Positions 13,319 to 16,476 of a DNA stretch of 16,476 nt are shown piece by piece (positions within the stretch are counted from its first letter, which is position 1; each line of letters begins with the position of its first letter). Both the position numbers and the translations under genes were made by a program. Location of the stretch: positions 1 to 16,476 of the forward strand of contig JAEWUG010000029.1 in the NCBI GenBank assembly GCA_023397215.1. Direction: 5' to 3'. This DNA is from Nanobdellota archaeon. GTDB taxonomy: Archaea > Nanobdellota > Nanobdellia > Pacearchaeales > GW2011-AR1. Under the pieces are notes generated by a model. The model worked only from the letters and a program-made list of their open reading frames with translations, ran no database searches and had not been told where the DNA came from.

Positions 13319-13339
13319 GCTTCTACACCAATATTACTG

Positions 13340-13361
13340 TATAAACTTCCTTTATAAACTT
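13340..13361 (-). promoter_or_regulatory. Candidate doubled TATA element of the ribosomal operon
   Basis: The 9-mer TATAAACTT occurs twice, at 13340-13348 and 13353-13361, a direct repeat with a 13-bp period. On the minus strand each reads AAGTTTATA, a good archaeal TATA element. Initiation 26 nt from the outer copy would give a leader of about 120 nt before uL3. It is the strongest box in the 229-bp gap, although weaker A/T boxes lie closer to the gene. Confidence 0.45.
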
Positions 13362-13408
13362 TTTGATATGCTTTTTTTACAAGATTATTTACATTTAAAA
13401 TATAAATT

Positions 13409-13416
13409 CTTAAATA
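13409..13416 (+). promoter_or_regulatory. Candidate TATA box of the gene at 13438
   Basis: CTTAAATA centred 26 nt upstream of the ATG at 13438, matching the CTTAAA core seen upstream of tRNA-Cys and of the gene at 14242. The spacing indicates a leaderless transcript. It is back to back with the ribosomal operon promoter. Confidence 0.5.
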
Positions 13417-13437
13417 CCATATAATACTTTTATTAAA

Positions 13438-13791
13438 ATGGAATTAGTAGCATTATTGTCAACTGGGAAGGGTTCTTGGGGACAAGTAGCTGGTCTTGTA
13501 AAACAAGGTGAATGGGAAAAGATCATTGTAATAGGAACTAGTTTTGCAAGAGAATTTAAAATTCCTGGAATTTCTTTTGAATTTGTAGAATATGACTCTG
13601 AAAAAGGATTATTACAATTAAAAAAAGAATTTGAAAAAAAATTAGAAGGAAAATTTAATAATTTAGAAGTTGCTTTGTCTATTGCATCTGGAAATGGAAA
13701 AGAACATATGGCTCTTTTATCTGCATTACTTTCAATTCCAGTTGGTGTTAGATTTGCTGCACTAACAAAAACTGGTGTTGTAATATTATAA
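13438..13791 (+). CDS. Conserved-looking small alpha/beta protein of unknown function
   Basis: I do not recognise a named family. 117 residues without signal peptide or membrane helix. The pattern is alternating: strand MELVALLST, helix with GKGSWGQVAGLVKQG (10-24), strand KIIVIGTS (28-35), strand FEFVEYD, an amphipathic Lys/Glu helix at about 58-72, strand VALSIAS (79-85), then GNGKEHMALLSALLSIPVGVRFAALT at 86-111. This suggests a Rossmann-like fold, and the final GxGKxHM-helix-strand block recalls the CARF-type ligand-sensing fold; that comparison is only inference. It is transcribed away from the ribosomal operon from a probable leaderless promoter. A frame on the opposite strand is a shadow. 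Confidence 0.8.
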   Translation: MELVALLSTGKGSWGQVAGLVKQGEWEKIIVIGTSFAREFKIPGISFEFVEYDSEKGLLQLKKEFEKKLEGKFNNLEVALSIASGNGKEHMALLSALLSIPVGVRFAALTKTGVVIL

Positions 13792-13800
13792 CTTTCTTTC

Positions 13801-13820
13801 TTCTTTGAAATATTAAAGAA
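13801..13820. terminator. Possible two-way terminator hairpin
   Basis: TTCTTT-GAAATATT-AAAGAA is a 6-bp inverted repeat in the 30-bp gap between two convergent genes (stops at 13791 and 13822). It is weak and AT-rich, so it may be chance, but its position between the two stops is right. Confidence 0.25.
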
Positions 13821-13821
13821 A

Positions 13822-14112
13822 TTATTCAACTAAAAATACAAAAATGATTTTTTTGTCTAAGTCAATTCTTTGACAATGTACATCTCTATTAAAGTCAAAT
13901 CCTCCTCTTAATTGTTTTGGTATCAAAAAATACTTTGTTGCTTCATATGCTCCTCTGGAGGCAATATTTGAACATACCTGTGCAGCATCTTCAGAAAACA
14001 AATGTATATTTTGGATATTTCCTTTTAGAAAAAGTGATTCTTTATAATTCACCTCTATTTCAAAGAGTACATTATTATTGTTCAATGTTTTTGAACTAAC
14101 AATTTTACCCAT
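13822..14112 (-). CDS. Unknown 96-residue protein, paralogue A
   Basis: Not assignable to a named family. 96 residues, no membrane segment. It aligns without gaps over its last two thirds to the protein encoded at 14242-14532, sharing FSED (39-42), RG (53-54), KYFxIPxxL (60-68), QxI (about 81-83) and a KxxFxFxL ending. Both begin MG and have equal length, so these are true paralogues. Two cysteines (47 and 80) are not in the same place in the partner. A box TTTTAAAG centred 26 nt upstream of the ATG suggests a leaderless transcript. Charged and polar surfaces with strand-like stretches suggest a small cytosolic domain, perhaps binding nucleic acid or another protein. Confidence 0.8.
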   Translation of the reverse strand: MGKIVSSKTLNNNNVLFEIEVNYKESLFLKGNIQNIHLFSEDAAQVCSNIASRGAYEATKYFLIPKQLRGGFDFNRDVHCQRIDLDKKIIFVFLVE

Positions 14113-14133
14113 TTTATTTTTTAAGGGTTAAAC

Positions 14134-14142
14134 TCTTTAAAA
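14134..14142 (-). promoter_or_regulatory. Candidate TATA box of paralogue A
   Basis: TTTTAAAGA on the minus strand, centred 26 nt upstream of the ATG at 14112. Weak as a sequence, but the spacing matches the other single genes here. Confidence 0.35.
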
Positions 14143-14183
14143 TATTTTCTTAAAATTATTGGATAAATTTTATTATTTTTTTA

Positions 14184-14247
14184 TCCCATAAAAATAAAGG
14201 TTAAACAAAATCTTAAAAAGACTTTTGGAAAATTTCATTTTATGGGA
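14184..14247. repeat. 10-bp inverted repeat reaching over the start of paralogue B
   Basis: TCCCATAAAA at 14184-14193 and its exact complement TTTTATGGGA at 14238-14247, separated by 44 bp. The right arm contains the ATG of paralogue B and its second codon. The TATA-like box of B at 14212-14220 lies between the arms. This could be a protein-binding pair flanking the promoter; it can fold in RNA only if transcription begins upstream of 14184. Confidence 0.5.
14212..14220 (+). promoter_or_regulatory. Candidate TATA box of paralogue B
   Basis: CTTAAAAAG, identical to the box before tRNA-Cys, centred 26 nt upstream of the ATG at 14242. This predicts a leaderless transcript. Confidence 0.5.
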
Positions 14248-14532
14248 GAAGTAATTGATTCAGTAAAAAAAGATGAGAAGAGATTATTAAAAGTTGTTTT
14301 AAATTCTGAAGAAATTAAAAATTTAGGAGGTCATCGAGAAAGAGTGTATGTTTTTTCAGAAGATAATTGCATCCATAAAGTTGATTTGTTAGAAAGAGGT
14401 AATAAAAGAGAAGCAAAATATTTTAGAATTCCAAGAGAGCTTAAAAAACGAAAACAAAAAATAACTAATATTTGTTATCAAAAAATACAAGAAAAAGAAA
14501 AGGCTTTTTTTATTTTTACTCTAAATCTTTAA
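14242..14532 (+). CDS. Unknown 96-residue protein, paralogue B
   Basis: Paralogue of the divergently transcribed protein at 13822-14112, equally long. Shared residues are FSED (38-41), RG (52-53), KYFxIPxxL (59-67), QxI and KxxFxFxL at the C terminus. B is more basic than A, with Lys/Arg-rich segments at 9-14 and 66-76 (ELKKRKQKIT), whereas A has GGFDFNRD there. I know no function for the family. No membrane or signal segment is seen. Its last 12 bp overlap the end of the convergent winged-helix gene. It is probably leaderless, with its ATG within an inverted repeat. Confidence 0.8.
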   Translation: MGEVIDSVKKDEKRLLKVVLNSEEIKNLGGHRERVYVFSEDNCIHKVDLLERGNKREAKYFRIPRELKKRKQKITNICYQKIQEKEKAFFIFTLNL

Positions 14533-14781
14533 GATAGAATCTCTTAATTTTAAACCCTTAGTTGTTAATTGATATAGTCTGCCTGTTTTTTCTTCAGGAT
14601 TAAGACATTCTATTATTCCTCTTTTACGAAATTCTCTTAATACATCACTTACATTGTTTAAACTTAAATTGGATTCTTCTTTTATTTGAGTAGGAATCTT
14701 TGCCTTGTTTAATGTATAAATAACTTTTTTTCTTTGACTACCTCTTAAAACCCAACCATAATCTTTATCCATAGAGAACAT
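14521..14781 (-). CDS. Winged-helix DNA-binding protein
   Basis: 86 residues, a single winged helix-turn-helix domain: helix 1 GSQRKKVIYTLNKA (about 14-27), helix 2 PTQIKEESN (30-38), recognition helix SLNNVSDVLREFRKRGI (40-56), and a wing IECLNPEEKTGRLYQLTTKGLKLRD (57-81). The TTKG after the wing is common in archaeal MarR/ArsR-like regulators. It lacks a ligand or dimerisation domain. The second ATG at 14772 is an alternative start. A TATAAAT at 14813-14819 on the minus strand would start transcription near 14790. It is probably a transcription regulator; targets are unknown. Neighbouring inverted repeats are candidates. It overlaps paralogue B tail to tail by 12 bp. Confidence 0.85.
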   Translation of the reverse strand: MFSMDKDYGWVLRGSQRKKVIYTLNKAKIPTQIKEESNLSLNNVSDVLREFRKRGIIECLNPEEKTGRLYQLTTKGLKLRDSILKI

Positions 14782-14832
14782 TAAGGATAAAATCTAAAAA
14801 GACTTACACTGGATTTATACCAAAAATATAAA

Positions 14833-14849
14833 TAGAATAATATATTCTA
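14833..14849. repeat. Operator-like inverted repeat TAGAATA-ATA-TATTCTA
   Basis: Perfect 7-bp arms (14833-14839 and 14843-14849) around a 3-nt spacer, just upstream of the winged-helix gene's TATA-like box and within the divergent gap to the cyclophilin gene. The size fits a dimeric winged-helix protein. AT-rich sequence makes chance repeats likely, so this is tentative. Confidence 0.35.
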
Positions 14850-14940
14850 AATAAAATGAATAAAAAAATAAAATCTTTTTTCTGGTATTTGCATTGTAAT
14901 AATATAATCAATTTTAATTGTTATAAGAAGTTAAGTAAAA

Positions 14941-14948
14941 TTTAAAAA
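14941..14948 (+). promoter_or_regulatory. Candidate TATA box of the cyclophilin-HIT pair
   Basis: TTTAAAAA centred about 26 nt upstream of the ATG at 14970, within an AT-rich stretch; same spacing as for the other genes. Confidence 0.35.
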
Positions 14949-14969
14949 AGTTAGAAAGAATAATAGATT

Positions 14970-15542
14970 ATGCAAAAAAAGAGTTTGGTGATTATTCTTT
15001 CAATATTAACATTTATAATACTTGTTTTAGTAATTTTAAATATGAATCAAAATCCAAAAATTAAAATTGAAACTTCAATGGGGGATATTGTTGTTGAACT
15101 TTATCCTTCTAAAGCACCTATTAGTGTTAAAAATTTTTTAAATTATGTTGATGAGGGTTTTTATGAAGGTACTGTTTTTCATAGAGTGATGCTTGATTTT
15201 ATGATTCAAGGTGGAGGATTTAATGAAAATGGAAATCAAAAAAAGACTAAATCTCCTATTCAATTAGAATCAGATAATGGTTTGAAAAATGAAATCGGAA
15301 CTATTGCAATGGCAAGAACAAATCAACCTAATTCTGCGACTTCACAATTTTTTATTAATACGGCTGATAATGATTTCTTAAATTATGGATATAGAGATGA
15401 AGGTTATGCTGTTTTTGGTAAAGTAATAGAAGGTTATGATGTTGTTGAAGAAATTGAAAACAGTGATACAACAATAAAATTTGGAATGAGTGATTGGCCT
15501 GTTGAAGAAGTTTTGATTAAATCAATAAAAAGATTAAAATGA
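14970..15542 (+). CDS. Membrane-anchored cyclophilin-type peptidyl-prolyl isomerase
   Basis: Catalyses cis-trans isomerisation of proline peptide bonds. Residues 5-24 are a hydrophobic helix after MQKK, a signal anchor without an obvious cleavage site, so the enzyme domain probably lies outside the membrane. The cyclophilin domain spans about 31-188: KIETSMGDIVVELYPSKAP at the start, VFHRVMLDFMIQGGG at 69-83 with catalytic R72, GTIAMART at 110-117, SQFFIN at 125-130 and AVFGKVIEGYDVV at 147-159. It is of the short prokaryotic type, lacking the larger loops of eukaryotic forms. Its stop overlaps the start of the HIT gene (ATGA), so the two are translated together. Confidence 0.95.
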   Translation: MQKKSLVIILSILTFIILVLVILNMNQNPKIKIETSMGDIVVELYPSKAPISVKNFLNYVDEGFYEGTVFHRVMLDFMIQGGGFNENGNQKKTKSPIQLESDNGLKNEIGTIAMARTNQPNSATSQFFINTADNDFLNYGYRDEGYAVFGKVIEGYDVVEEIENSDTTIKFGMSDWPVEEVLIKSIKRLK

Positions 15543-15973
15543 TTTATGAGGAATGGTTAAAAGAAAATAAAAAGGTTTGTCCTTTTTGTGAATTGAAAAG
15601 AAGTGATATCTTAAAGCAAAATAAAAATTTTTATTTGATTCCTGCTAGAGCAGCATATGTTAAAGACCATTTATTAGTTGTTCCAAAAAAACATAAGATT
15701 CAAATTTCTCAACTAAATAAAGAAGAATTTGAAAGTTTGAATAATTTAGTGTTTTATGCTTTTAAAAAATTAAATAAAAAATATCAAGATGCTTCTATAT
15801 TGTATAGGGAAGGGAATAAGAAAAAAATTGGAAAGTCAATAGATCATTTGCATGTTCATATTATTCCTAAGATGAAAATTGGTTCTATTAATTCATATTA
15901 TAAGCCTAGAAAAAGGTTAGAAGATTTAGAATATAAAAAAGAAGTTGAAAGAATTAAAAAAGAATTATTTTAG
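15539..15973 (+). CDS. HIT-family nucleotide hydrolase or transferase
   Basis: 144 residues with the histidine triad IDHLHVHIIP at 101-110 (H103, H105, H107), the last two histidines close to the alpha-phosphate in this superfamily. An N-terminal C14-x-x-C17 (CPFC) pair resembles the zinc half-site seen in many HIT proteins. ARAAYVKDHLLVVPKKHK at 36-53 is the usual second motif. Family members split AMP-lysine, AMP-NH2, Ap4A or similar nucleotides; the substrate cannot be told from sequence. The 4-nt overlap with the cyclophilin gene shows co-transcription. Its last 9 bp overlap the end of the convergent AMP phosphorylase gene. Confidence 0.93.
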   Translation: MIYEEWLKENKKVCPFCELKRSDILKQNKNFYLIPARAAYVKDHLLVVPKKHKIQISQLNKEEFESLNNLVFYAFKKLNKKYQDASILYREGNKKKIGKSIDHLHVHIIPKMKIGSINSYYKPRKRLEDLEYKKEVERIKKELF

Positions 15974-16476
15974 TGTTATTGGTTTTTCTTTTTTGTAATA
16001 ATCTTCTGCTTCTTTTATTTTTTGTTTTGATGCAGAATATAAGGTGATTAAATCTTGTTTTGCTGAAATTTTTCCTAAGTGTTTATGTAAATAAACTCCA
16101 GAGCCTATTGTTTCTGGAGAACCTAAGATTCTGCATAAAGTGTTTATTTTTTTGTTGTCAATTTTAATTATTTTTTTATTTTCCCAAGATTTTATTGTTT
16201 TTTTGTAGGGTGCTAATTTTAATTCTTCTACTCTTTTATCAAAATCATTTGATTTGTTTTGAGCATTTATTATATACTTGAATTTTTCATAGGCTTTTCC
16301 AGAGGTTAATATTTCTTTTGCTTTTTTATAAGAATTTTTTTCACCACATAAAGTCAATAAATCTGAAGCTAAATGTAAAGATTTTTCTTTTAGGTCTTTA
16401 GGAGCAGTGGGTTCATTTTTTAAAACTTTTAATACATCCAGCATTTCTAATACAGGGCCTATTCCATTTCCAATTG
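15965..16476 (-). CDS. deoA: AMP phosphorylase, C-terminal part (5' end outside the window)
   Basis: Thymidine-phosphorylase superfamily; converts AMP and phosphate to adenine and ribose 1,5-bisphosphate, feeding the archaeal AMP/RuBisCO route. The frame is open to the right edge, giving 169 residues of a protein usually near 500. IGNGIGPVLEMLDVL at the edge matches the GIGPALEARDVL block of the family, followed by LKEKSLHLASDLL, LTSGKAYEKFKYIINAQ and the C-terminal domain with ILGSPETIGSGVYLHKHLGKISAKQDLITLYSAS. An internal ATG at 16444 is not the start. Thymidine phosphorylase is the alternative, but archaeal members of this type are mostly AMP phosphorylases. Confidence 0.88.
   Translation of the reverse strand, partial: IGNGIGPVLEMLDVLKVLKNEPTAPKDLKEKSLHLASDLLTLCGEKNSYKKAKEILTSGKAYEKFKYIINAQNKSNDFDKRVEELKLAPYKKTIKSWENKKIIKIDNKKINTLCRILGSPETIGSGVYLHKHLGKISAKQDLITLYSASKQKIKEAEDYYKKEKPITLK

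Noticed and set aside
13410..13829. 139-codon minus-strand frame opposite the gene at 13438
   Set aside because: The plus-strand frame has a clear alternating strand/helix pattern and a TATA box 26 nt upstream; the minus frame has Ser/Pro/Phe-rich antisense composition.
1..16476. CRISPR array, insertion sequence or phage genes
   Set aside because: No regularly spaced repeats, transposase, integrase or terminal inverted repeats were seen; the tRNA relic is the only hint of a past integration and is better explained by duplication.

Overview
The window is a piece of a very AT-rich archaeal chromosome. The ribosomal-protein set includes proteins found only in archaea and eukaryotes (eL19, eL32, eS4), the SUI1-type initiation factor aIF1, tRNA genes without an encoded CCA end, and A/T boxes about 26 nt upstream of leaderless genes. 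Small compact genes, shortened ribosomal proteins and an AMP phosphorylase fit a DPANN archaeon of the Woesearchaeota/Pacearchaeota kind. That placement is inference; no rRNA is present to confirm it.

Layout. (1) 1-1293: the 5' part of rnz (tRNase Z) and two tRNA genes, Cys(GCA) and Arg(UCU), all on the minus strand. A decayed partial copy of the tRNA-Arg 3' end and its trailer lies between the tRNAs. (2) 1376-1951: tag, 3-methyladenine DNA glycosylase I, on the plus strand. It meets the ribosomal operon tail to tail with only 2 nt between stop codons. (3) 13208 down to 1954: one uninterrupted minus-strand operon of 23 genes: uL3-uL4-uL23-uL2-uS19-uL22-uS3-uL29-aIF1-uS17-uL14-uL24-eS4-uL5-uS14-uS8-uL6-eL32-eL19-uL18-uS5-uL30-uL15. 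Junctions are extremely tight: 11 of 22 are TAA-A-(A/G)TG. The Rpp29 gene often found near uS17 and the secY gene often found after uL15 are absent here. (4) 13209-13437: the shared upstream region, with a doubled TATA element and three successive hairpins in the presumed operon leader. (5) 13438-14781: small genes of unknown role: an alpha/beta protein, two divergently transcribed 96-residue paralogues, and a winged-helix protein. (6) 14970-16476: a membrane-anchored cyclophilin overlapping a HIT-family hydrolase, convergent with the 3' end of an AMP phosphorylase gene.

Functionally the window is dominated by ribosome synthesis (22 ribosomal proteins and one initiation factor) and tRNA supply and maturation. 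The least explained material is the small-gene block beside the ribosomal operon (especially the paralogue pair), the operon leader, and the unusual tRNA-Cys. Several starts were corrected from the longest possible reading frame using stop/start junctions and Shine-Dalgarno positions (uL6, uL22, eL32), and a 52-residue uL29 was recovered.
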